From Rhodoblastus sp963736175 (GTDB taxonomy: Bacteria > Pseudomonadota > Alphaproteobacteria > Rhizobiales > Beijerinckiaceae), in contig CAVTNU010000016.1 in the NCBI GenBank assembly GCA_963736175.1, positions 1 to 64,000 on the forward strand: DNA of 64,000 bases, written 5' to 3'. Positions 36,646 through 45,288 of this stretch are shown here, piece by piece (the stretch's first letter is position 1; every line of letters begins with the position of its first letter). The translations under genes were made by a program, and so were the position numbers. Below the pieces are notes generated by a model that did not search any database, was not told the origin of the DNA, and saw only the letters and a list, made by a program, of their open reading frames with translations.

Positions 36646-37848
36646 ATGGCCTTTCTCGCCGACGCGCTTGGGCGCGTAAAGCCCTCCGCCACCATCGCCG
36701 TGACGCAGAAGGCGCGCGACCTGAAAAACGCCGGCCGGGAAATTATTTCCCTGTCCGTCGGCGAACCCGATTTCGATACGCCCGACAACATCAAGAACGC
36801 CGCCATCGACGCGATCCGGCGCGGCGAGACGAAATATCCGCCGGTTTCCGGCATCGTTTCGCTGCGCGAGGCGATCTGCGCCAAGTTCAAACGCGAGAAC
36901 GGGCTCGACTACAAGCCCGCGCAGACCATTGTCGGCACCGGCGGCAAACAGGTGCTGTTCAACGCGCTGATGGCGACGCTCAACCCCGGCGACGAGGTGA
37001 TCGTCTCGGCGCCCTATTGGGTGTCCTATCCGGAAATGACCGCGCTATGCGGCGGCGTCGCCAAAATCGTCCAGACCCGCGCCGCCGAAGGCTATAAATT
37101 GCGCGCCGAGGCGCTCGACGCCGCGATTAGCGCGCGCACCAAATGGGTGATCTTCAATTCGCCCTCCAATCCCTCCGGCGCGGCCTACACGCGCGATGAG
37201 CTGAAAAGCCTGACCGAGGTGCTGGTCCGCCATCCCCATGTCCATGTGCTGACCGACGACATGTACGAGCATCTCGTTTACGGCGATTTCGTCTATACGA
37301 CGCCGGCGCAGGTCGAGTCCGCGCTATACGAGCGCACGCTGACAATGAACGGCGTTTCGAAGGCCTACGCCATGACCGGCTGGCGCATCGGCTATGCGGC
37401 CGGGCCGGAAAAGCTGATCAAGGCGATGGACATGATCCAGGGCCAGCAGACGTCGGGCGCCTGCACCATCGCCCAATGGGCGGCGCTCGAAGCGCTGAAC
37501 GGCCCGCAGGATTTCATCGCGCGAAGCAAAAAGGTGTTCGAGGGCCGGCGCGACCTCGTGGTCTCGATGATCAATCAGGCCAAATACCTCAAAGCCCACC
37601 GGCCGGAAGGCGCCTTCTACGTCTTCCCATCCTGCGCCGGGGCCATAGGCAAGCGAACACAAGCCGGCAAGACGATCGAAAGCGACGTCGATTTCGTCAC
37701 GGCGCTGCTGGAGCAGGAGGGCGTGGCCGTCGTGCAGGGCTCGGCCTTCGGCATGGGGCCGAATTTCCGCATTTCCTACGCGACGGCGAACGAAACGCTG
37801 GAAAAGGCCTGCGTCAAAATCCAGAATTTCTGCGCCAGTCTGAATTGA
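36646..37848 (+). CDS. aspC: Aspartate aminotransferase, class I PLP enzyme
   Basis: A 400-residue aminotransferase of the I-gamma group common in Alphaproteobacteria (many also act on prephenate). The N-terminus is MAFLADALGRVKPSATIAVT. Substrate and cofactor motifs include SVGEPDFDTP, NSPSNPSGAAYT (PLP ring contact Asn) and the Schiff-base Lys in MNGVSKAYAMTGWRIGY. Arg near the end (FRISYA) binds the carboxylate. The frame is open about 215 bases further upstream, but the ATG at 36646 gives the family start. Confidence 0.93.
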   Translation: MAFLADALGRVKPSATIAVTQKARDLKNAGREIISLSVGEPDFDTPDNIKNAAIDAIRRGETKYPPVSGIVSLREAICAKFKRENGLDYKPAQTIVGTGGKQVLFNALMATLNPGDEVIVSAPYWVSYPEMTALCGGVAKIVQTRAAEGYKLRAEALDAAISARTKWVIFNSPSNPSGAAYTRDELKSLTEVLVRHPHVHVLTDDMYEHLVYGDFVYTTPAQVESALYERTLTMNGVSKAYAMTGWRIGYAAGPEKLIKAMDMIQGQQTSGACTIAQWAALEALNGPQDFIARSKKVFEGRRDLVVSMINQAKYLKAHRPEGAFYVFPSCAGAIGKRTQAGKTIESDVDFVTALLEQEGVAVVQGSAFGMGPNFRISYATANETLEKACVKIQNFCASLN

Positions 37849-37867
37849 ACGGCGCGTCCCGCCGCGA

Positions 37868-38749
37868 TCAAATTCCGATCAGCGACAGGTCCAGACGGCC
37901 GTCGGCCAGCGGCGGACACCAATAATAACCGCCGGCGGTCGGCCGCGAGAACGTGAAAAGCGCGTCGGCGACGCCATCGTCGACACCGGCCATATGGGCC
38001 AGCATCCGTTCGAAGCCGTCGAACGAGCGGCCGTAGGCGATGAACTCGAGACCCTGTTCGTTCGCCGTCGTCCAGGGTTGCGAGCGGCGAACCATGAAGG
38101 CGGGCGGGTCGAACAATTCCTGCGCCGTGCGTTTCACATGCGCGGATTCCGGCGCGTCCTCGATTTCCTCGTTGCTTTCGAGGCGCCGGCCGATCATGGC
38201 GTCGCGCTCGCTCGGCGAATGACGGCGAAACCGCTGCAAATCGTGGACCCAGCGCTGGACGGCGACGAAGCTCGATCCGGGCGCGCCGCCGGCCGTCCCG
38301 GCAAGGGCGACCTCAAGGCTCTCCTCGGGCGAGGGATTGGCGGTTCCATCCACGTAGCCGGTCAGATCGCGCCCACCCCGATAGGCGAACGTGTCGAGCG
38401 CGTCGGCGCATTCGAACCCGCCGGCCAGCAAGCCGACGACTTTCTCCGACAAGTCGAAAATGGTCCCGCGATCGCCCGCGCGCAAAAAGACCCAGATGGC
38501 CTGCTGCGTCGAAGGAATGGCGTAAGCGCCGCCGGCCACGACCGGAAAAGCCCGCAGACCCGGAGTCTTTTTGCCGAGAAAGCAACACAAGGGTTCACCG
38601 ACGCCGACAACGCCCCAACTCGGATCGAAGCCTTCGCGCAGCCGCTTCAGCGCGGGTCTGGGATCAGCGTCGAGCGCCACGCGGAAGGCCATCGAACGGC
38701 CGTTCTCCGGCGGCGGCAGGAAAATCGAGAATTGATGCGACGTCGGCAA
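37868..38749 (-). CDS. Dyp-type heme peroxidase
   Basis: A 293-residue dye-decolourising peroxidase. The catalytic Asp134 is in GYVDGTANP (the GXXDG motif), the proximal heme ligand is predicted as His204 (ESAHVKRTA), and an Arg downstream (FMVRRSQPW) completes the distal site. No signal peptide or Tat motif is visible, so it is cytoplasmic or carried by an encapsulin, but no encapsulin gene is near. The TTG at 38749 is chosen because GGAGGCGGGG lies directly upstream; the frame continues upstream without family similarity. Confidence 0.88.
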   Translation of the reverse strand: MPTSHQFSIFLPPPENGRSMAFRVALDADPRPALKRLREGFDPSWGVVGVGEPLCCFLGKKTPGLRAFPVVAGGAYAIPSTQQAIWVFLRAGDRGTIFDLSEKVVGLLAGGFECADALDTFAYRGGRDLTGYVDGTANPSPEESLEVALAGTAGGAPGSSFVAVQRWVHDLQRFRRHSPSERDAMIGRRLESNEEIEDAPESAHVKRTAQELFDPPAFMVRRSQPWTTANEQGLEFIAYGRSFDGFERMLAHMAGVDDGVADALFTFSRPTAGGYYWCPPLADGRLDLSLIGI

Positions 38750-39093
38750 CCCCGCCTCCTTCAATGACGCCTGTCGACGACCGCCTCGGTTTTGCCTTAC
38801 ATGCATGCCGCACGGGCGGCGGCGAGACAATCTCCACCGAGCGACATTCGGCGCAAAAACGCCATAGACCATTGATCCAGGGCAAGGACGCGCCTTTTGG
38901 GGTGGGCTCTGCTTGTCTTGCGGTCCAACACCTGAAAGCATCGAAGCCCCTATTTGACCCATATGACGGCTATGCGACGGGAGCGGCGTTGCATCGGTGA
39001 ATTCCGGGGAGCAAACTGGCGAATGTCGGGGACAACCGGGACCGGGCGGCGCGTTGAAAGTGGCGGCGACAGCAAACAAAGGGAGCCAAGTCC
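38750..39093. other. Divergent intergenic region, peroxidase and EF-G-like gene
   Basis: 344 bases between divergent genes. I see no gene, repeat or clear operator; promoters for both directions presumably lie here. Confidence 0.4.
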
Positions 39094-41166
39094 ATGAGCG
39101 AATCCAATAATGGCGACAGACGCGTCGCGGGGCCGCGGCTGATTGCGCTCGTCGGCCCCTTCCAAAGCGGCAAGACGACTTTGCTGGAATGCATATTGGC
39201 GCGCGCCGGCGGTCTGTCCCGTCAAGGCAATGTGCGCGAAGGCACCACCGTCGGCGATTCCAGCGCCGAAGCGCGCGCCCACGCCATGAGCGTTGAGGCC
39301 AATATCGCCTCCGTCGATTATCTCGGCGACCGCTACACGTTTATCGATTGTCCCGGCTCGATCGAATTCGCCCATGAAGCGCGCAACGTCCTGGCGCTCT
39401 GCGACGCGGCGATCGTCGTTTGCGAAGCGGACGAACGCAAAATTCCAGCTTTGCGGGTGATCCTGCGCGAACTCGAGGACCTGGGCGTTCCCCGCTTTTT
39501 GTTCCTCAACAAGATCGAACAGACGTCGGCCCGCGTTCAGGACACCATCGCGCTTTTGCAGCCCGCCTCGCGCACCCCGCTGTTGCTGCGCCAGATTCCG
39601 ATCTGGCAGAACGGCATCGCCGCCGGATTCATCGATCTGGCGCTGGAGCGCGCTTTTGTCTACCGCGAACACGCTCCGTCCGTCGTCATCGACGTGCCGG
39701 CCGGCGAAATGCCGAGCGGAAAGGAAGCCCGCTATTCGATGCTCGAACGGCTCGCCGATTACGACGATTCGTTGATGGAGGAATTGATCTCGGACATCGA
39801 GCCGCCGAAGGATCAGGTGTTCGACGATCTCACCAAGGAATTGCGTGAGGGTTTGGTCGCGCCCGTGCTGATCGGCTCGGCCGAGGCGGGACACGGCGTG
39901 ACGCGGCTGCTCAAGGCGTTGCGGCACGAAACGCCCAACGTGGCGCAAGCGCGCGCCCGCCTCGGCGTGGCTGACCAAGGCGCCGCGCTCGCCCATGCGA
40001 TGAAGACCATCCACACCGCGCACGGCGGCAAGCTGACGCTGGCGCGCGTGCTGCGCGGATCGTTCGTCGACGGCGCCTTGACGCGCAGCGCCCGGGGCGA
40101 GGACCGCATCGCCGGCCTGTCGCGGCTAACCGGGGCTTCAAGTTCGAAACAGGGCAAGGTCGAGGAAGGCGACTGCGTCGCCTTTGGCCGTCTCGAACAT
40201 GTGGCCACCGGCGACAGCTTTTCCGACGCCAAGAACGGCGCGCCGACGCAGGTCGTCGCGGCGGTCGAGCCGACGCCGCCGGTTCACGCGCTCGTCCTCG
40301 CCGTCAAGGACCGCAAGGACGAAGTGCGTCTGGCCGCGGCGCTCGCCAAATTGATCGAGGAAGACCCCTCGCTGACCTTCGTTCACGATCAGGAAGCCGC
40401 GGAAATGCGGTTGTCGGGTCAGGGCGAGATGCATTTGCGGGTCGCCCTGGAGCGGCTGGCGGCGCGTTTCGGCGTCAACGTCGACACCCACAAGCCCGGC
40501 GTTCCTTATCGCGAAACCATCCGCCACGGCGTTTCCGTGCGCGGGCGCCACAAGAAGCAATCGGGCGGCCACGGTCAGTTCGGCGACGTGGCGCTCGACA
40601 TCGCCCCGCTGCCGCGCGGGACCGGCTTCGTCTTCGATGAAAAGGTGCATGGCGGCGCAGTGCCGAGAAATTATTTCGGCTCGATCGAGGACGGCTGCCG
40701 CGACGGACTGGTCAAAGGACCGCTCGGCTTTCCCGTCGTCGACGTCGCCGCGACGCTGACGGACGGCTCCTATCACACCGTCGATTCGTCCGACATGGCC
40801 TTCCGCACCGCAGCGCGCATCGGCATGGCCGAGGCGCTCGGCAAAGCCGGTCCGGTGCTGCTGGAGCCGATTCTGGCTGTCGATCTCATCGTGCCGAGCG
40901 ACGCGATAGCGCGCGCCACCGGCATCGTTTCGGCGCGGCGTGGTCAGATTCTCGGTTATGACGGGCGCCCCGGCTGGGACGGTTGGGACGTTCTCAAAAC
41001 GCTGATCCCCGAAGCGGAAATGGGCGGCCTGATCGTCGAACTGCGTTCGGCCACGGCGGGCGTCGGCTCGTTCACGGCGCGCTTCGACCATCTGGCCGAA
41101 GTGGTCGGCAAGGCGGCCGACGCCATCGTCGCGCACCACAACGGCGTAAAAGCGCCGGTGCACTGA
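39094..41166 (+). CDS. EF-G-like translational GTPase with altered catalytic motif
   Basis: A 690-residue protein with the full EF-G domain order: GTPase, beta-barrel, domains III, IV and V. The P-loop is GPFQSGKTT (residues 21-29). The G3 motif reads DCPGS instead of DTPGH, so the position of the catalytic His is Ser89; G4 is NKIE (139-142). Switch I is also changed (GTTVGDSSAEARAHAM). Domain IV retains GVSVRGRHKKQSGGHGQFGD. Such second EF-G-like proteins are frequent in Alphaproteobacteria and have no assigned role; this is not the main fusA, and no rpsL/rpsG/tuf genes adjoin. A terminator follows directly. Confidence 0.88.
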   Translation: MSESNNGDRRVAGPRLIALVGPFQSGKTTLLECILARAGGLSRQGNVREGTTVGDSSAEARAHAMSVEANIASVDYLGDRYTFIDCPGSIEFAHEARNVLALCDAAIVVCEADERKIPALRVILRELEDLGVPRFLFLNKIEQTSARVQDTIALLQPASRTPLLLRQIPIWQNGIAAGFIDLALERAFVYREHAPSVVIDVPAGEMPSGKEARYSMLERLADYDDSLMEELISDIEPPKDQVFDDLTKELREGLVAPVLIGSAEAGHGVTRLLKALRHETPNVAQARARLGVADQGAALAHAMKTIHTAHGGKLTLARVLRGSFVDGALTRSARGEDRIAGLSRLTGASSSKQGKVEEGDCVAFGRLEHVATGDSFSDAKNGAPTQVVAAVEPTPPVHALVLAVKDRKDEVRLAAALAKLIEEDPSLTFVHDQEAAEMRLSGQGEMHLRVALERLAARFGVNVDTHKPGVPYRETIRHGVSVRGRHKKQSGGHGQFGDVALDIAPLPRGTGFVFDEKVHGGAVPRNYFGSIEDGCRDGLVKGPLGFPVVDVAATLTDGSYHTVDSSDMAFRTAARIGMAEALGKAGPVLLEPILAVDLIVPSDAIARATGIVSARRGQILGYDGRPGWDGWDVLKTLIPEAEMGGLIVELRSATAGVGSFTARFDHLAEVVGKAADAIVAHHNGVKAPVH

Positions 41167-41173
41167 CAAAGGC

Positions 41174-41219
41174 GGAGCGGGACGCGTCCGACGACGCGGA
41201 GCCCGCTCCATTTTTTTTT
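41174..41219 (+). terminator. Intrinsic terminator after the EF-G-like gene
   Basis: An inverted repeat with arms GGAGCGGG and CCCGCTCC around a 20-base centre is followed by A and nine T. It starts eight bases after the stop codon. Confidence 0.85.
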
Positions 41220-41295
41220 CGGAGCGTGAACGTGGATGGAAAACGCCGGCGCCTTTTTGGGAACCGTATTTGACGCCGGGACGAACGACGAACTC

Positions 41296-42072
41296 TCAGT
41301 CCGTGAGCGGGCGCGCGCTTTCATGCCAGCGCGCCAGCAACAGCCAGCTCGCCAAGGCCAGAACACCGTAAAGCGCGACGCCGCACAGGCACAACAGTGT
41401 CACCGCCGCATACATGCGCGGAATTTTCAGCAGAAAACCCGCCTCGACGATGCGAAACGCCAGCCCCTCGTTGGCGCCCGAGGCGCCTGCCGCCAATTCG
41501 GCCGCCACCGCGCCGATCAGCGACAGGCCGCCGCCGATGCGCAAGCCCGTCATGATCTGCGGCAGCGCCGCCGGCAGCCTTAACAGGCGCAATTCCTGCC
41601 AGCGTCCGGCGCCGGACAGGCGGAACAATTCGATCAGACCGCGATCGGTCGATTTCAGTCCGGCCGAGGCGTTGGACAGGATCGGAAAAAAAGCGACGAT
41701 AAAGGCGCAAGCCAGAACCGCGCGCGAAGCGTCGAGATAGATCAGCAGCAAAGGCGCGACGGCGATCAGCGGCGTCACTTGCAGGACGACGGCGAACGGC
41801 AAGATCGACCGCTCGATCCAGCGCGATTGCGCGAACAGGATCGCCAGCGCGACGCCGCCGAAGCCGGCCAGCGCCAGAGCCTGCAGAGCCTCCAGCAAGG
41901 TCGTCCGCAACGACGCCAGCAGGAGCGGACCGTCGCTGACAAGCGTCGCGGCGATCAGGCTCGGCGCCGGCAGGCGCGAGGGCGCGACGCCGGCGACTCG
42001 CACGTAAATTTCCCACGCTCCGAGAGTCAGAGCCAGAACCAGAAAGGGCGCGGCGCGCTCCAGCAGCTTCAT
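41296..42072 (-). CDS. ABC transporter permease, THI5/NMT1-type importer
   Basis: A 258-residue inner-membrane permease with about six membrane segments and the coupling-helix motif of this importer class (LSGAGRWQELRLLRLPAALPQI, EAA loop at about residues 170-190). The ATG at 42072 overlaps the ATPase stop as ATGA, so the two are translationally coupled. It is the third gene of the binding protein-ATPase-permease operon. The substrate is discussed under the binding protein. Confidence 0.9.
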   Translation of the reverse strand: MKLLERAAPFLVLALTLGAWEIYVRVAGVAPSRLPAPSLIAATLVSDGPLLLASLRTTLLEALQALALAGFGGVALAILFAQSRWIERSILPFAVVLQVTPLIAVAPLLLIYLDASRAVLACAFIVAFFPILSNASAGLKSTDRGLIELFRLSGAGRWQELRLLRLPAALPQIMTGLRIGGGLSLIGAVAAELAAGASGANEGLAFRIVEAGFLLKIPRMYAAVTLLCLCGVALYGVLALASWLLLARWHESARPLTD

Positions 42073-42878
42073 GGAGCGCTCCCTGGCTCGGCGCCTGATC
42101 CGCTTCCGGCCATCGCGGCGGCGAGCGCCCGCGAAATGGCGGCGCAATTGGCGGCAAAGGCGGCGCTGGCGCGAAAATCGTGCGAGCGGACGCGGGTCTT
42201 GTCGAGGCTGATCGTCGTGTCGATTCGACCCGGCCGCGCCGCCATGATCGCGACGCGATCTGCCAGATAGGCGCTTTCATAGACAGAGTGGGTGACGAAG
42301 ACGATCGTCGCGTCCAGTTCCTGACGCAGCGCCAGCAGTTCGTCGTTCAATTGCCAGCGGGCGATTTCATCCAACGCGGAGAAGGGTTCGTCGAGCAAAA
42401 GCAGGTTCGGCCTGTCGACCAGGGCTCTGGCGAGCGAAACGCGCATTTTCATGCCGCCCGACAACTGGCGCGGCAGGGCTTTCGAGCGGTCGCGCAAGCC
42501 GACCCGCGCCAGCGCCGCTTCGACGCGCGGCCGCGCGTCGGCGCGCGAGACGCCGGCCAGCCGCAGCGGCAGATAGACATTGGCGAAAACATCGGCCCAG
42601 GGCATCAGATTCGGCTCCTGAAAGACAAAGCCGATTTTCGCCGCGCCCGCGTCCGTCCACGCGAGTTCGCCCTGGCTGGCGCGCTCCAGTCCGGCGATCA
42701 GCCGCAACAGCGTGGATTTGCCGCAGCCTGAAGCGCCGAGCACGGCGAGAAACTCGCCACGTTCGACGCGCATGTCGAGCCGCTCGATGATGTTTTCGCG
42801 GGAAGCGCTTTGGCCCGGCGCGCCGTCAAAGCGCTTGCCCAGCCCGCGGATCGAGAGAAGCGCCGCCCCGGCGCTCAA
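42069..42878 (-). CDS. ABC transporter ATP-binding protein
   Basis: A 269-residue ATPase. The Walker A is GASGCGKST, the Q-loop is FVFQEPNLMPW, the signature is LSGGMKMRVSLARAL, the Walker B is LLLLDEPFSALD, and the H-loop is VFVTHSVYESAYLADR. It belongs to the NitT/TauT/ThiZ group. The first bases overlap the binding-protein stop by four and its last bases overlap the permease start, as in a tightly coupled operon. Confidence 0.93.
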   Translation of the reverse strand: MSAGAALLSIRGLGKRFDGAPGQSASRENIIERLDMRVERGEFLAVLGASGCGKSTLLRLIAGLERASQGELAWTDAGAAKIGFVFQEPNLMPWADVFANVYLPLRLAGVSRADARPRVEAALARVGLRDRSKALPRQLSGGMKMRVSLARALVDRPNLLLLDEPFSALDEIARWQLNDELLALRQELDATIVFVTHSVYESAYLADRVAIMAARPGRIDTTISLDKTRVRSHDFRASAAFAANCAAISRALAAAMAGSGSGAEPGSAP

Positions 42879-43870
42879 TTTTTCGGCCGCAGGTCGAGGC
42901 CGACGCCCTTGTTGACGAAACGCAAGTCGTAAGCTTTCGAAAAATCGAGTTTCGGATCGGCGATCCCGGCGGCGACCATCGAAGCGAAAAAGCGCTGCAT
43001 CCGCTCGCTGGTCATGGCGCCTACGCCAAGACGCAGCGCGTCGCCCGAGTCGACCACGCCGTAAGCCTTCATCTGCGCGATCGAAAACGCGATCTGAGCG
43101 TCGTCCATGTCGGGGTTGTCGTGTTTGATCGCCTCATTGGCGCGCCGATTGTCGCCATAGAGATAATGATACCAGCCGATGATCGACGCCTCAACAAACC
43201 GCGCGACCAGATCGGGATTGCTCTCGATTAGATCGCGGCGCGTTTCGATGGTGGTGGCGTAGGATTCGTAGCCGTAATCGGCGAGCAGAAAGACGTTCGG
43301 CTTGAAGCCGCCTTCGCGCTCGATAGAATAGGGTTCGGACGTGAGATAACCCTGCTGGATCGCGTTCTGGTCGGCGATGAAGGGGGCCGAGTTGAAATTG
43401 TAGGGCCTGACCCTGGCGCGCGAAAAACCCCAGGCCGTCTCCATCCAGCGATAAACGCTGGCGAGCGTCGGCAGTCCGACATAGGCGAGCGCCTTCGGCA
43501 AATCCTGAAACCGGTCGAGGCCGACGCCGGGATGCGACATGAAAATGATCGGGTCTTTCTGGAACAGAGCCGCCACAGTGACGATCGGCAAGCCTTCGTT
43601 CAACGCCGCGAGTTGGCCTATAAGATTTTCGCCCATGTAGAAGTCGATCTTGCCGGCGGCGAGCAGGAGCCGATTGTTCTTCTGTGGTCCGCCCGGCAGT
43701 ATCGTCACGTCGAGCCCGTAGCGAGCGTAGGTTCCGTCGACCAGCGCCTGATAAAAGCCGCCGTGTTCGGCCTCCGCCAGCCAATTGACGGCGAAAGTCG
43801 TCTTGTCGAGCGCGAGGGCCTGCGCGCACCAGCCAAGCCAGACGAAAACAATAAGACTAACGCGCGCCAT
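42875..43870 (-). CDS. THI5/NMT1-type periplasmic substrate-binding protein
   Basis: A 331-residue binding protein of the family that includes ThiY (formylaminopyrimidine) and pyrimidine or riboflavin importers. The signal peptide is MARVSLIVFVWLGWCAQALA; the mature start VNWLAEAEHGGFYQALVDG with YGLDVTILPGG matches the ThiY/THI5 consensus. The ATG at 43870 is used; a longer frame upstream adds arginine-rich residues over the divergent gene. First gene of the ABC operon, 79 bases from a divergent creatininase-family gene. No TPP riboswitch is visible in the short gap. A pyrimidine-type substrate is inferred. Confidence 0.85.
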   Translation of the reverse strand: MARVSLIVFVWLGWCAQALALDKTTFAVNWLAEAEHGGFYQALVDGTYARYGLDVTILPGGPQKNNRLLLAAGKIDFYMGENLIGQLAALNEGLPIVTVAALFQKDPIIFMSHPGVGLDRFQDLPKALAYVGLPTLASVYRWMETAWGFSRARVRPYNFNSAPFIADQNAIQQGYLTSEPYSIEREGGFKPNVFLLADYGYESYATTIETRRDLIESNPDLVARFVEASIIGWYHYLYGDNRRANEAIKHDNPDMDDAQIAFSIAQMKAYGVVDSGDALRLGVGAMTSERMQRFFASMVAAGIADPKLDFSKAYDLRFVNKGVGLDLRPKN

Positions 43871-43949
43871 GCCAGACCACCAACGCCAGCGAACGTGCCG
43901 GTTGAAAGGCGTCCGCCGCGAAGTTAGGCTGACGGGGGGCAAGAACACA

Positions 43950-44753
43950 ATGACGCGCAAGAGATTTTGGGCCGAATGGACCCACGAGGATTTTCGCGCC
44001 GCAAATATGGCGGAAATGATCGTCGTCCTCCCGGTCGCCGCGATTGAGCAGCACGGACCGCACCTGCCCGTCGGCGTCGACGCCTATATCATGCAAGGCT
44101 ATCTCGACCGCGTCGGCCAACGCCTGCCCGAAGATCTGCCGGTTCTTTTCTTGCCGCCACAATGGATCGGGACGTCGGACGAGCACAAGGACTTTTCCGG
44201 CACGCTGACGCTTTCGCCGCAGACGGCGATGGCGCAATGGACGCAGATCGGCGAAAGCGTGGCGCGCGCCGGCTGCCGCAAGTTGGTGATCCTTAACTCC
44301 CATGGCGGCAATTCGCCCGTTGTCGATCTGGTCGCGCAAGATCTGCGCGCCAGACTTGGCATGCTGGCGGTGCGCGCCGCCTGGAGCCGGTTCGGCTACC
44401 CCGATGGGCTGTTCTCGGTCGACGAACGCGTCCACGGCGTGCATGGCGGCGATATCGAAACCTCGCTCATGCAGGCCTTTCGCCCCGATCTCGTGCGCCG
44501 CGCCGCGATCGAGGACTTCTCGCCGATAAGCCGAGAAATGGAGATGGAGTATTTGTGGCTGCGCGCCCATCGTCCGATCGGCATCGGCTGGCAGGCGCAA
44601 GATCTGCACCCAAGCGGCGCCGCCGGCGACCCACGCCTAGCGACCCGCGACAAGGGCGAAGCCTGCGCCGATTACGGCGCGACCGCGCTTATCGAATTGC
44701 TGCGCGATGTCGAGGCCTTCGATCTCGCGCGCCTCAAGAGCGGGCCCGGGTAG
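43950..44753 (+). CDS. Creatininase-family amidohydrolase
   Basis: A 267-residue metal-dependent amidohydrolase. Predicted metal and catalytic residues are Glu33, His35 and Asp44 (AAIEQHGPHLPVGVD), His118 (NSHGGN) and Glu170 (VHGGDIETS). The family holds creatininase, the formamide hydrolase ArfB of riboflavin-type synthesis and MftE of mycofactocin. No mycofactocin genes are near. The ATG at 43950 has a GGGGGG run upstream and gives the normal length. Its divergent pairing with a THI5-type importer suggests it acts on the imported compound, for example as a deformylase; this is inference. Confidence 0.85.
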   Translation: MTRKRFWAEWTHEDFRAANMAEMIVVLPVAAIEQHGPHLPVGVDAYIMQGYLDRVGQRLPEDLPVLFLPPQWIGTSDEHKDFSGTLTLSPQTAMAQWTQIGESVARAGCRKLVILNSHGGNSPVVDLVAQDLRARLGMLAVRAAWSRFGYPDGLFSVDERVHGVHGGDIETSLMQAFRPDLVRRAAIEDFSPISREMEMEYLWLRAHRPIGIGWQAQDLHPSGAAGDPRLATRDKGEACADYGATALIELLRDVEAFDLARLKSGPG

Positions 44754-44789
44754 CGCGGCGCGCGTTTAGATCGATTCGATTCGCCCGCG

Positions 44790-45248
44790 CTAAAGCCGCT
44801 TTTCCAGTTTCAGCGCGCTCTGCCCGTCTTCGTAAAAATCCGCCACAACGCCGACGCGCTCGAAGCCGGCCGTTTGGTAAAGCTGGAGCGCGCGCTCATT
44901 GTCGCCGCGCACTTCCAGCGCGATGGACCGCGCCCCGCGCAGTCGCGCCTCGCGTTCGCCCGATTCCAACAGGAACCGGCCGAGCCCGCGTCCCTGAAAA
45001 GGCGGATCGACGGCCAGTGAATAGATTTGCGCCCGCGTCGAATTCCTGCGCTTGGAAATGAGTAGATACGCGGCGCACCGCCCCGCCCGCTCGACGACGA
45101 GGAAGATCGCGCCCGGCGCGAAAATGTAATAACGCAACGCCCGGCGCGACAGAAGATCGCCTGAAAAAGCCGCCGTCTCGATCCGCGCCAGATCGTCGAG
45201 ATCCTCATATTCGGCGCGCCGCGCGCGCTCTGGCGAAAATGCCGTCAT
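44790..45248 (-). CDS. GNAT N-acetyltransferase, RimI-like
   Basis: A 152-residue acetyltransferase. The acetyl-CoA pyrophosphate loop is PPFQGRGLGRFLL (about residues 84-96), after the strand IYSLAVD, and the C-terminal part contains NERALQLYQTAGFERVG, both as in RimI, which acetylates the N-terminus of ribosomal protein bS18. The usual partner tsaB is not adjacent, so another substrate cannot be excluded. Confidence 0.85.
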   Translation of the reverse strand: MTAFSPERARRAEYEDLDDLARIETAAFSGDLLSRRALRYYIFAPGAIFLVVERAGRCAAYLLISKRRNSTRAQIYSLAVDPPFQGRGLGRFLLESGEREARLRGARSIALEVRGDNERALQLYQTAGFERVGVVADFYEDGQSALKLEKRL

Positions 45249-45288
45249 AAGGCAATCGCGCTCGCGGATAGGGCCGGCTCGCGCCGCC

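Noticed and set aside
43871..43949. TPP riboswitch ahead of the THI5-type binding protein gene
   Set aside because: The gap is only 79 bases and shows neither the conserved CTGAGA nor the second TPP core element.
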